In this document: positions 33,401 to 60,067 of the stretch, in pieces
Numbering within the stretch: position 1 is the first letter of the stretch
Layout of the letters: the number at the start of each line of letters is the position of its first letter
Source: Tretioscincus oriximinensis
Taxonomy: Eukaryota > Chordata > Lepidosauria > Squamata > Gymnophthalmidae
DNA length: 64,000 nt
Assembly (NCBI GenBank): GCA_022410635.1
Contig: JAJVDF010000418.1
Location: 734,983 to 798,982 of the forward strand
Direction of reading: 5' to 3'
Position numbers and translations under genes: made by a program
Notes under the pieces: model-generated
Databases searched by the model: none
What the model was told of the DNA's origin: nothing
Seen by the model: the letters and a program-made list of their open reading frames with translations, nothing else

Positions 33401-35603
33401 TCCCGTGATATTGTAAACGTCCTTCTCTTTCTTTCCAGGAAAAAACACAATATATTTGGTGATGTAAAGAAACTAGTGACTGAAGAATTTGTCAGGCAAA
33501 AGTGAGTGAGGAATGGCAATGCTTTGGGTGGTTTCAGAGCTGGAAAATAATGCAGGGTCTCATTTAAGAATATTGGGCTGGAAGAAACCAGCATTAGTTG
33601 GCTGACTGCTTTTTCTGATAGCTAAAACAGAGTACAAAGAATATGTCCATACAGAGGGAAACTAGACGTAAGCTTTTCTTTCCATCATTCTTCAATGACT
33701 AAAAGCATTTAAAATGCTACCAGTTTTCTTCTGGATAGTGTATTAGACATGAGTTATCTATTTCCACCAGCAATATCCAGCTAATATCCCCCACATTTTT
33801 CTTGGCTACAGTTATTGTGGGTTGAAATCCCTGCTGTGCCTAGTAGATGTAGTAGATGGAAAATACGTTTCTAGTACATCCTAGTCCAGCTTAACTTCCA
33901 TCCTCCGTGATTCATGTGTTGGCATCGCCATATAGTGTTTTGCTCTCCCTAGCCTGATAGATGCCTGGCAGCCATCAAATTGTTTCTAGACAGGGTGGCA
34001 GGCCCATAAAGGCAAAGAGCCATTATGTACGCAGTAGTTTCAATCCTGGGTTGGCTCATGTGACTTTAAGTTACTGATTGGTGATGCCATGGGTCATGGA
34101 TCTCAGCTTCTGATTCCTTCCTTCTAGCTAATCTGCAATAAGTCTTAATCGCCTTTTTATTCTTCTGTTCTTTTGAGAAATATTATTGTCTTAAAATAAA
34201 TTTGGCAGCGATTACATAGTTCCTGTTTTTTAGGTATCTGGAATATAATCGTATCCCACATACAGATCCACTTGAGTTTGAATTTAGATGGGGGCCACGG
34301 GCTATGAAAGAGACATCCAAGAAGCAGATTCTGCAGTTTGTTGCTAAGGTATTGACTGATTGCTACTGGATATTAGCAAATTAGATCTTGATATTTTTAC
34401 ATCAAAGGATTTATTTTGCCTGCCCGAGATTATCATGAAAATGTCTCAAATCTCTTGACCAAACCTGTTGTTGCAGTACGTCCAGATGAGAGGATAAGAG
34501 AATTCCAATTCTAAGTTTGGGGTAAACTGAAGAAAATCCCGTGGATTTCATACATGGATTTGTGTGCTCTGTGTGCATACCTGAAGTTTTAAAGGTTTTG
34601 CGAAAGAGTAGAGAAAACTGTCCACTAAATACTAAGTTTTAATAGGACATCTCTCTATTAAGATGTACATTTCCAAGTGCAACATTCCAAAGTCTGCCAT
34701 TGGTCTTTATGGACCAATGACAGGACTCGGAACGTTGGACTTGGCGAGCACCTGTTGCCAAGGCTGTCCACCCAATATAGCAGAGGGCTTCCCATTAGTA
34801 AATAATGATTGGGCTGCAATCTACTTTTAGACAGGCTGACCAGATGCCCCCTTTTGGGGGTGGTTGGGTTGAAAACCCATTTTTGGGGTGCCTCCTATTT
34901 TTTCTGAGGAAAAAAAAATTAAAAAACAAAACACTTTTTGAAAAAAAATCTTTTTTTGAAAAGATTTTCCTCAGAAAAAAACTGGGAGGCACCCAAAAAC
35001 CGGGTTTTCAAACCCACCCACCCCCAAAAGGGGTCATTTGGTCAGCCTACTTTCAGACCAAGTTTCTCAGCATTAGACTGAAGCACAATGCCACCCAGGC
35101 AGGGTCACTACTATCTATTCCCATTACTCTCATTATATGAAAACAAAGTTGCATAACAACAGCTGCTTTGTGTAGCTAGGCAGCTTATGGCTTTCTGCTT
35201 GATGAGTTATGCAGGTATGATGAATGCATGGAGTAGAGCCTCCAGTGACCCAGTTAGTTACTGAAGGGACAAGTGAAAATTTGAGTGATGAACTTCTGGG
35301 TAAACAGTAGCAATGCCAGATAGAAGAATGAACAGTGACCAGGAGCTTGTGAAAACCATCTAGTTACACTGGTCACATATTATATGTAATCATTCTGACA
35401 TTCCTAAAATCTACCTATGGTAAGATGCACTTTGTCTAATGAAAACGTTATGTTTCCAAATTGACAGTCTGTTTTCTAAAGCTTTACACACTGACTTGCT
35501 AAATGATCTGATCTGTATTCATCAGATACAAAACAAAGACCCCAAATCCTGGATGACTCAGTACAAGGAAGCGGAAACAGAATCTAATGCTACAAGACAG
35601 TAG
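27401..35603 (+). CDS. NSMCE3: NSMCE3 / ancestral-type MAGE protein (SMC5/6 complex subunit), complete, ten coding exons
   Basis: Coding exons: 27401-27445, 29131-29232, 29506-29569, 30055-30134, 31514-31605, 33062-33141, 33226-33271, 33439-33501, 34234-34348 and 35526-35603. All have GT..AG borders and compatible phases; together they give 765 nt, a 254-residue protein ending in TAG. The start [15 protein letters not shown] is the first ATG after an acceptor (AACAG, 27384). Residues 1-49 are a basic, Ser/Gln-rich low-complexity tail. From about residue 50 there is a MAGE homology domain: [20 protein letters not shown], then [52 protein letters not shown] and FEFRWGPRA. These are characteristic of NSMCE3. 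In the SMC5/6 complex NSMCE3 binds the NSMCE1 RING ligase and NSMCE4 through its paired winged-helix MAGE domain and helps genome maintenance in the nucleus. Mammalian NSMCE3 is intronless; this copy is intron-rich like MAGED genes. It converges on PFKFB1. Confidence 0.95.
27500..27760 (+). repeat. Unclassified repeat family F, copy 2, left part
   Basis: Continues at 28081-28260 after a SINE insertion. Shares CAGTTGTCAACAATAACGAC and TATTTCTGCTTGCTTTTCTA with the copies at 48318 and 62000. It begins about 55 bases after the first NSMCE3 coding exon. Confidence 0.65.
27761..28080 (+). mobile_element. tRNA-derived SINE with (TTC)n tail, nested in family F
   Basis: The head has a polymerase III promoter (TAGCTCAGTCGC as A box, GGTTTCGAAGCCC as B box). 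The body is GGAACCACCAGAGTCTGGTG, CCTTCGGGCAAAAATA, CTTTGAGTCCCTTTGAAAGG, ending (TTC)n. CTTCAG occurs at both ends (27755-27760 and before 28083). It lies in intron 1 of the coding part of NSMCE3. Confidence 0.8.
28081..28260 (+). repeat. Unclassified repeat family F, copy 2, right part
   Basis: AGCCTAGCCTACCTATGGCC..TTTCCAGCCTGCACTGCAG..GGGAAGATGCCTCCTTAGCC matches 62190-62345 in order. Confidence 0.65.
28809..29025. mobile_element. hAT palindrome family B, copy 3 (NSMCE3 intron)
   Basis: TAGGCTGACCAGATGACCCC..GGGGTCATCTGGTCAGCCTA with a GTGTGTGTGC insertion in the left arm. It lies about 105 bases upstream of NSMCE3 coding exon 2. Confidence 0.85.
30290..30600. mobile_element. Palindromic MITE with a nested second palindrome (NSMCE3 intron)
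   Basis: The outer left end GCCTGATTCACACTTGGC..TTCTGTTCTAGAA resembles the element at 52027-52170. Inside, 30421-30566 is its own near-perfect palindrome (AATGGTTTGTTTGCAAAAGG / CCTTTTGCAAACAAACCATT). Confidence 0.5.
31944..32215 (+). mobile_element. CR1-type 3' fragment (NSMCE3 intron)
   Basis: Same subtype as 25907-26182, including GAGGTGGAGTAACAGGCAGG and the TCTTATGTTCTTATG tail. Confidence 0.8.
34832..35049. mobile_element. hAT palindrome family B, copy 4 (NSMCE3 intron)
   Basis: CAGGCTGACCAGATGCCCCC..GGGGTCATTTGGTCAGCCTA flanked by CTTTTAGA / CTTTCAGA (34824-34831, 35050-35057; 7 of 8 identical). Confidence 0.85.
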
Positions 35604-35917
35604 AGCCATCATAAGACCAGCTGACCTGTATAGCTGCACTACAACAAGAATTTGAACTTCTCCTTTTGGGAGCTGAATTTCATTAAAAGCTCTTTGTATC
35701 TTGCTATTCTGGGGATGGTCTGTCTGAATCTCAAGGCTGGTTTGAATCACACGTTTTTCCCTGTAATTCTACGGGAGAACAAACAACTTGGAGAACAGAG
35801 GAAACAAATAGGCAACAGCAAACTACTTCTCCATCCCTGCTTAGAAAGCTGTATAGCGATGTCCATGCAGTCATCTGGGAGCTGCGCACAACTTGATGGC
35901 ACCCAACAACATCAAAC

Positions 35918-35923
35918 AATAAA
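35918..35923 (+). terminator. Candidate NSMCE3 polyadenylation signal AATAAA
   Basis: A canonical AATAAA lies 315 bases past the NSMCE3 stop codon. It follows ACTTGATGGCACCCAACAAC (35891-35910), which resembles the 3' tail of squamate BovB-type SINEs and LINEs, so the signal may be repeat-derived. ATTAAA near 35680 is an alternative. Confidence 0.5.
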
Positions 35924-36555
35924 GCGCATCGTATAAAGATTATATTGCTTAGAGTTCCTGGAGCCACCATTGTGACTGTGGGGCTGCATTCCCGCTAGGG
36001 GGAAAAACGGGAGCGAAAGGTGTGACTTTGCACAGGGGAAGCACTTTCACAATGCATTGTTTGCAAAGCCACATGGCACCGGAACAGAGTTCTCCTTCAA
36101 AAATATTGCAAGTACAGTTTTTCCCAGTTCGGCTAACTGTGCTCTGGCTACAGTTTGCCTATAGCGGGACCTCTGTGCAAACGCTGATGCACACAGCTGC
36201 TGTGCCTCCATTTTGTTCTAACCTCCAAAGAGCGGGTTCTAGTTTTGTGTAAAACTAAATATTTCTATAATTTGGGGGGTATATTTTTTTTTAACAAAGT
36301 CAGAGTGGAGCGTGGGAAGAGGACACTCCAGAAGCTGTTGCAAACCTTGTGAGCTGAAATGGAGCTGGAAATGGAAGAAAATGGCGGAGAAAATTGAATT
36401 CACTTCACACTTCTCAATACCGGTTCATCCCCGTGAGAACACAGCCTTGGGAGTGCTGTTACCCACATGCCTGGTGGACCAGTGTTGTCTGCATGTCTAC
36501 TGTACCAATAACTGCGATAGATTTGAGGATAGGATTCTTTTAATAAGTAGCCTGA

Positions 36556-53559
<17,004 letters not shown>

Positions 53560-53649
53560 CTTGCCGGCTGCTACTTGTTCTGCAAAACTGGACTGTCTGG
53601 CTCCTCCTGGAGGCTCTAGATAACTTCTCATCATGTGTTTGTGCATGCA

Positions 53650-54515
53650 GGCAAAATACGTTCAGTGAGAGACAGTGTGACCATTGAACTCTCATTTCTG
53701 TGTACACTATAGATAACAGCAAGGGTGTTTACACAGAAGTTAGGGAGAAAGTTCTCTTCCATCTCTTGATGTTTGCCTATTTACAGATTAGATTTCATGG
53801 ACATAAATGGAAAGGCTTCTGAATTTGTCTAGGAATCTGTCCACTCCTTCTGACTCTCCACTACTAATACTTGATCAAGGTAGGTGGCCTGGGTATCACT
53901 TATGGTCAGTGAATATGGCCACTGCCTCTTGAGGTCAAGAACTCTTTAAAAGACCCAAGTGCCTTCTTTAAGTAAAAATAAGAACCCACCCAGAATTAAG
54001 AATAAGTGTGCTTGCTGTCAAAGGATGCTTTTCTGTATTTCGTTTTATAAATTTGATAGAGAGATAAAGAACGGAATCTCTTCAGGACTTTGTAAGAAAG
54101 AAGTGCCTACTTTGCACTGCCTTGTTGGTGTGGAGGAATGAATCAGTATTGTGTCTGGCATTAAAGATATTGAGTATCTATACTTTATTTTGACCAGTGT
54201 TGGTCATGGACCCGTGCTACAAAATTCGAACCGTGGAACAAAGGGAAAATTCTCAAATGCCAACAGAGTTTATTAGTGATAATAATCACTTACTAAATTA
54301 TGGCAAATGACACTAGGGGACATCATAGAAAAGACAAAGCTGAGATTTCTAAACTATACAAACATAGAGGGCATTTTCAAAACACTAATCTAATATTAGT
54401 TAAGCTACTGGACTGTATTGATATTGAAACTGGTATTGGGAAAGCCATACAATTGATATTTATCATAATTTGCTCAGCAGTATACATTCCTTTTTGTTGA
54501 TCATGGACAATAGAC
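53650..54515. other. Intergenic stretch upstream of PFKFB1, nothing recognised
   Basis: PFKFB1 5' UTR and promoter should lie here, but no CpG island, TATA box or clear untranslated exon stands out. Confidence 0.4.
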
Positions 54516-54519
54516 AATA

Positions 54520-54860
54520 TCTCTAAGAACATGAGGAACCCTACTGCCAGACTGTAGCTCATTTAGTCCATTATCCTGGCTCACACAATTGTGGGTTTCT
54601 CAAGCAGAAGACAACATCAAAACCTTCTCTCTAATTGGCCTTTAGAGGTCTCCTCTATATGTTTCTTCAACTTGAAGGTAGTACTTAAGCATCCATTCTA
54701 ATATATCTGCTATGCACAAATTCTTCTAATCCTTTCTAGATTGGTTGATATCACTGCTTTTTCTGCTAGTAGGTTCCATAGACCAATGACTTTCTGGGTG
54801 AAAAAAACGCTTTATCTTATCGCTTGTAACTCTTCCATCCATTAACTTCATAGAATAAAA
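54520..54860 (-). mobile_element. CR1-type fragment, inverted
   Basis: CTAAGAACATGAGGAACCCT..AGACTGTAGCTCATTTAGTCC and ..GGTTCCATAGACCAATGAC..GGGTGAAAAAAACGC..CTTTATCTTATCGC are typical inverted CR1 blocks. Confidence 0.7.
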
Positions 54861-55159
54861 CACATTCACAAAACTTTTCTGTCTCCATAAAGTACATCCT
54901 CCATTTATTTTTTATTTTTATAAATTACATAATACAAAATCTTTCTAATTATCTAAAACACAAGTGTAGAAATAAACAGTGGGGTACATCTGTAGTATGT
55001 CAATGTTATCAGTACACTCTCCAGAGGGGCTTTTGAAAAGAACTTAAATCCAAGCAAAAATTGATGAAGTAGGAAAAAATTATTTCAGGAAAGCTAAAGG
55101 TAGAATTCTGCAGAAAGGGGTGTCTGGCAGAGATAGGCATACCCACAAATCATGTACAA

Positions 55160-55545
55160 AACATTTTTTTTCTTTTTAAACTTTTATTTTACATATTATA
55201 TACATTCCAAATATAATGCATTCTCTTTATATAGAACATTATACAACAAATACAACCCTTCCCCTAGCAATAGAGAAATTATGTATCTAATACACAATAT
55301 AAATATTGAATTGAGTGAATCATATGGACTATGTGTGTCAATAAAAACCTCTATGATCCCTTATTCCAAATTTCAGAATTTCCTTCCATTTATTAAGCCA
55401 TGTATATTCCCTTGATATACCTAGAGCACCTAGTCTCTTTTCTCTTAATAATTCTTACAACATAAAATTCCATTATACCAATGATTCAATCAGTATTGTT
55501 ATTTACAATCACCATGTGTACAGCTCGTATCCCCATTTTAACTTA
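55160..55545 (-). mobile_element. L1-type 3' end, inverted, non-coding
   Basis: TTTTTAAACTTTTATTTTACATATTATATACATTCC resembles the 3' end of the L1 copy at 22494 (AAAGTAAATTTTTATTGGTATATAT). A short SINE 3' end follows at 55550-55605. Confidence 0.45.
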
Positions 55546-55619
55546 ATAATTGGCCACCCTGAGAGCTTTGGGTATAGGGTGGGGTATAAGTATAAATAAA
55601 ATAAATAATAATTTCCTTG

Positions 55620-58040
55620 GAAACATTGGGCAAATTTATTTGGTTCGTGTTGACATTAACCAAATCCCTTACCAGCTCCATAACCAAATTCCAAAATGTT
55701 TGCATCCTTATCAAAGTTCTGCCCCATTCTCACTCCCTCTTGAGGCACATAGAGATCACAGCTCACAATGTATTACAATTGGATGAATTACAATCAAGTA
55801 AATAAATTACCTAATTCTCCTTTCAATTATCACCATCAATTCCTTTGCTAGTATTCATTGTTTATTTCTCCTTTGATTAAATCACTGCTCAAAGATACAA
55901 ATACATTGAAAGGAGACATTGCTGCTCACTAACATTATAGGAAGTCCTTTTGGCAGGCAGCCAGTTCTCACACTGTTTTCTTTGAAACATTCCGCAGGTG
56001 AGAATTAATTCAAATGTTTTCACTTGTGCAATAAATACTCTTGCAAAGAGTTCTTAGCTCCTCCTTTCCTTTTGCTAGGAGAATTTTTGCTGTGTATTTA
56101 ATATTTTAATTGGCCTTTGCTTTTTAATTGTTCCTACTATTCACAACTTTTCATGATTTTCATGAACATGGAAAATCAACATATTTCACTTCTCATGTCA
56201 GTTTTGTCCACTTGAATCAAAGTTTGTCTGTGGTGCCAAATGACCTTCAAACGGCAGAATGATATCGAGCATGGCACTGGTTGGCATTAATGTGTCAACC
56301 AATGAAAAGCTAAATCTAGTTTTTGAAAGGATTATTTTATTTACAGCTGTTGTTTAATTTTTAACTATGTTTATTTACATCCCATGAAATTCTGAGATGC
56401 CATGAAGATATTCAAATAAACATTTTTGCAAAGTCTCTAACTCTGTAATGCTAAAAGGTCACTTTGGGAATACAGAACTTCAGCATTCTGAACCAAATTT
56501 CAAACTATGATAATACAATAATAATTAATTACATGTCACGTGGCTTAGCAAATTGCTTTTGTATAAAGAGTTTTAGCAAATTCTGTCCCCAAATGCAACC
56601 TATATTACATAACTTAAGGACAGGTTCTGAATGGTTGCATGAAAAATAATAGCAAAGACGGGTAAGAACTGCAGTTTACACCAAGACACTCTTGATGATT
56701 TTTAATATTTTTTTAAACAAACGCTAAGGAATTCTCAATTCCCACACATTCCCGGTTCCAGACCACAATACTGCCCATTGTGTATGCCCTACCTGGGATT
56801 TTGCCTGACTTTTCCTCCATTGCTAATGTGTCCCCTTTATCTTGCAGGAGCTATAATGCTAAGGATATCACTTGCAATACTGTTGTGGAAAAGATTTCCC
56901 TTAGGGTCAAATTTCATTTTGCAATAGTGTAATCCACCACATCAGAGGTCTCTGTACAAGCTGTACAGCCCTCAAAACAAGCTGAGGTCTCTTTCCAAAT
57001 GAAGCCGTGTAGCTTTGCCAGAAAGGTCAACTCTAATATTATCCCAGCAGCTGGAAGCAAAAGAAACAGCAATGGTCCTAAGGTTTATGGAAAAATCCAC
57101 AGTTAGGTTCAGAACTTCACAAGCAGCTTTGCCTTTGAAATTCCATTATAACAATTGTAGCTGTTTTAGCAAATTTTAATCGGTGGAGAACGAAGAGGTA
57201 ACCACTCAGTTGAGGCCTGTGCTTGTCATTAAGGCCTGTAGGTTTCACTTTCAGAAGTGAATATCAGGGTCTAAGAAGATCATGTGAAATTTCTACAGTA
57301 CAAAATAATATCTACAAACTTAGAAACAGAGATTTAACTACATGTTCTTTTGTATTTTTCTGTTAGAATTCCCTCCCCTCCCTGCACTCCTTCTTCCTCT
57401 AAAAGGTATGTACTGAACCTATTTTCCTTCCAAAATAAGATTAAATAATATGTCTGCTTTTTATTCAGCTCCAAAGTGCTTTGCTTTGTAAGGAGAAATA
57501 GGCTGTTAAAACATTTTTGTCTGCACAAGGACTGCCTGAGAAAGAGACTGAAATTTTAGGACAAACCCAGAAAGGTAACATGAACACGGAGCCTACAAAA
57601 TTCACTGTACACAGACTGCACTCTTTTGTCGTAAGAAACTGTCTCTATCCTTAAGTGATTAAGAGAGTCACAATCCACAAAGACATTTTCGTAGCATTGG
57701 ACTTTGAATAGATCAGCCAGAAGGCTGCCTATGTGAGGGTGAACTTATTTTCTAATCATTACAAACTTTTTTCAGAAATAAAATGCGGAAGTTTTATTAT
57801 ACTTTTATTCCTTCTTGCTACAAGTACATTTCAATGTTCTGATCAATAAGGATATAAGGAGATTTCATGACAACTAACTCAGTTGTCACACGACTCCATA
57901 AATTTTGCTTGAATCTATTCCTTTGCGGATTATTAAAACGTGGAAAAAGTTTAGGATTGTAGGACTGCAAAATGCTTAATAAACAAAGACTGGATATTCG
58001 TTTCCTATTTTCAATTGCAGATTCTGAACAGAGTTGATTG
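55620..58040. other. Intergenic stretch, nothing recognised
   Basis: A/T-rich, only short frames, no splice-bounded exon with a protein match. Confidence 0.4.
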
Positions 58041-58044
58041 TGCC

Positions 58045-58402
58045 TGTTGGTGAATTCCTTGTTGCTGCAGAAATCGTGTCCAATTTTTCATGATACCATG
58101 GATCATAGCATGCCAGAACCATCTGTTTTATACTGGCTCCCAAGTTCTTGTTTAATATTTCAATGACACCATCCATTATCTCATCCTTTTTCCTTCAGTC
58201 ATTCCTAGCATCAAGGTCTTATCCAGTGAGTCCTGTCTTCTCATTATCTCACCAGTTTTATTTTGTCCTTCCAATGGAGCAGATGTTCTTAGTAATGGCT
58301 GTTTTGTTCTTTCAGTCCCAGAAACACTTAAAAGTCTTTTCCAGCACCATAATTCACAAGAATCAATTCTTCAGCGCTCTTGTCTTCCTTATGGTCCAGT
58401 AG
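58045..58402 (-). pseudogene. BovB/RTE LINE C-terminal remnant
   Basis: Minus-strand frames (with frameshifts and stops) read WTIRKTRALKN, MVLEKTFKCFWD, MRRQDSLDKTLMLGMTEGKR and AMIHGIMKNWTR. These line up in order with the end of the BovB ORF (LWCWRRLLRVPW; MRRADSLEKTLMLGKIEG; AVHGVAKSRT). BovB is abundant in squamates. Confidence 0.8.
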
Positions 58403-58439
58403 TCATACATTACTTCATACGTTATAGGCAAAATAATGT

Positions 58440-58690
58440 TTCTGTTTTTTAATAAATTGTCCAGGTTTGCCACAGCAGGAATAGCCCAAATGTTAAAAAA
58501 TGGAAACACAGCTGTTGTTGAGCCCCCAGTGAGATTTGCTAGGAAGTGTAGTCTGTCTGAGCAGTAGGCAGCTTCTTCTGCTAGCCATGGGCCAATCTGT
58601 CCCCAGTCCTACCCACAGGAAACATTTTATCTGTTTACAGGAAGGTGGTTGGGGGACCAGTCTATAAATAGTCTGGCTAAAACAGTACTT
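58440..58690 (+). repeat. Unclassified repeat family F, copy 4, partial
   Basis: GAGATTTGCTAGGAAGTGTAGTC..GCAGTAGGCAGCTTCTTCTGC..GGAAGGTGGTTGGGGGACCAGTCTATAAATA corresponds to the right half of the other copies. Confidence 0.5.
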
Positions 58691-58775
58691 TGTAGAGAGT
58701 GGTCATGCTATTTCATCTGCCGACGTTATAAAAACCTTCCAGTTTGTTGTCTCTGGATTCAAATAATAATAATAA

Positions 58776-58971
58776 TAATCCAGCAAAGGAGCTAGCAGCA
58801 CTTTGAGACTAACTTGAGAAAAGTGGTTGGCATAAGCTTTCGTAGACAGCATCTGAAGAAGTAGACCTATCTACGAAAGCTTATGTCAACCACTTTTCTC
58901 AAGTTAGTCTCAAAGTGCTGCTAGCTCCTTTGCTGGACTTTCTGCTAGACTAACACGGCTATTTCTCTGAA
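58776..58971. mobile_element. Penelope-like terminal arms only (palindrome)
   Basis: The two inverted arms of the element at 26668-27321 are joined without the nuclease-coding centre and form a ~195-bp hairpin ending CTAACACGGCTATTTCTCTG. It carries the hammerhead-like core at 58853-58878 and lies beside (AAT)n tracts at 58765 and 58975. Confidence 0.75.
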
Positions 58972-59330
58972 AATAATAATAATAATACACATACAAGGTT
59001 TAGAGGGAGTTAAGTGGTCACAAAAGATTCTATCATGAATTTACTTGAGGTAATTTGAATATCAGCCATCAAAGAATATGTGACCAAAAAGGCTGCGGAT
59101 AGAAACATCTGTGAAGAATATTTAATTATACCCGTAACACGTTCGTTCAATATTAAAGTTAAAAGTTATTTATTATGAAGAATCCCAGGGGGTCTGCGCA
59201 GTCAATGAAAAAAAACCCCTGCTAAATAGATAAAAAGATCTACTTTAACAGGCATCCAGCCATATGGACATTGCCTGATTGTTGCTGATGTCATTTTGGT
59301 TTTCCAGAATCCCAAAATGATATCAACAAC

Positions 59331-59549
59331 TAGGCTGACCAGATGACCCCTTTTTTGGGGGGGGGGGTTGGGTTTGAAAACCCGTTTTGGAGGTGCCTCC
59401 CGTTTTTTTCTGAGGAAAAAAAATTAAAAAAACAAAAAAAAATTCGAAAAAAAATCTTTTTTCGAAACAAATTTCCTCAGAAAAAACTGGGAGGCAACCC
59501 CAAAACCAGGTTTTCAAACACCCCTCCCCCCCCCAAAGGGGTCACCTGC
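59331..59549. mobile_element. hAT palindrome family B, copy 8, right end truncated
   Basis: TAGGCTGACCAGATGACCCC..AAAGGGGTCACCTG, after which the TIR is lost. It ends 25 bases before the CRE of the APEX2 promoter. Confidence 0.8.
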
Positions 59550-59573
59550 AATCAGGCAAATGACGACATCAAA

Positions 59574-60067
59574 TGACGTCAGCTGTGAGCTTCTTTGCTC
59601 TGCTGCTGCCTTCCCTGGTGACCTCTGTCCAAGCTCGTTTATCTCTGCGGGCTCTGCAGCAGCTTCCCAAATATTTCTACTAAAAAGGTGAAAGGCAGCC
59701 AAAAAGCTCTTTAGTTCCCCGTCTTCCGCTATGGTTTAAAAGCGCTACAATACATAGTACAGGGTGCAGATTAAGGATCCAGGGCAAAAAGGATCAAAAA
59801 GCAACCAGACGAAGCTCCCCCCGGAGGTTCTTGCGTTTTGCTCATCCCGCTTCGCCCACACAGCTCAGTTCCAAACTACACAATCAAAACCGGAAGTGAA
59901 CGCTTAATGTTTTTAAAAATACTGTATGTCCCTTCCCTTGCCGTGGCGCGCCAGTTGGCAGCCGGAAGTGACGCCACATTCTTTCCCCCCCCCCCCTCCG
60001 CCCGCGCCTCCCTTGCAGGTGCTTTGAGCGTGTGGGCTGTTCAACAGGGTCCGTGTGGGGCGTTGCA
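59574..60067 (+). promoter_or_regulatory. CpG-rich APEX2 promoter with CRE and ETS/GABPA motifs
   Basis: A perfect cAMP-response palindrome TGACGTCA lies at 59574-59581. Two copies of the ETS/GABPA core CCGGAAGTG lie at 59890-59898 and 59962-59970, the second followed directly by ACGCCA. A third copy is in intron 1 at 60240-60248. The stretch 59930-60200 is CpG-rich and there is no TATA box. Tandem ETS sites in a CpG island are typical of housekeeping genes; use of these sites is inference. Confidence 0.65.

Noticed and set aside
60032..60067. Upstream in-frame APEX2 start
   Set aside because: Adds a 12-residue segment not seen in the family; the 60068 ATG directly gives the conserved SWNMNG context.
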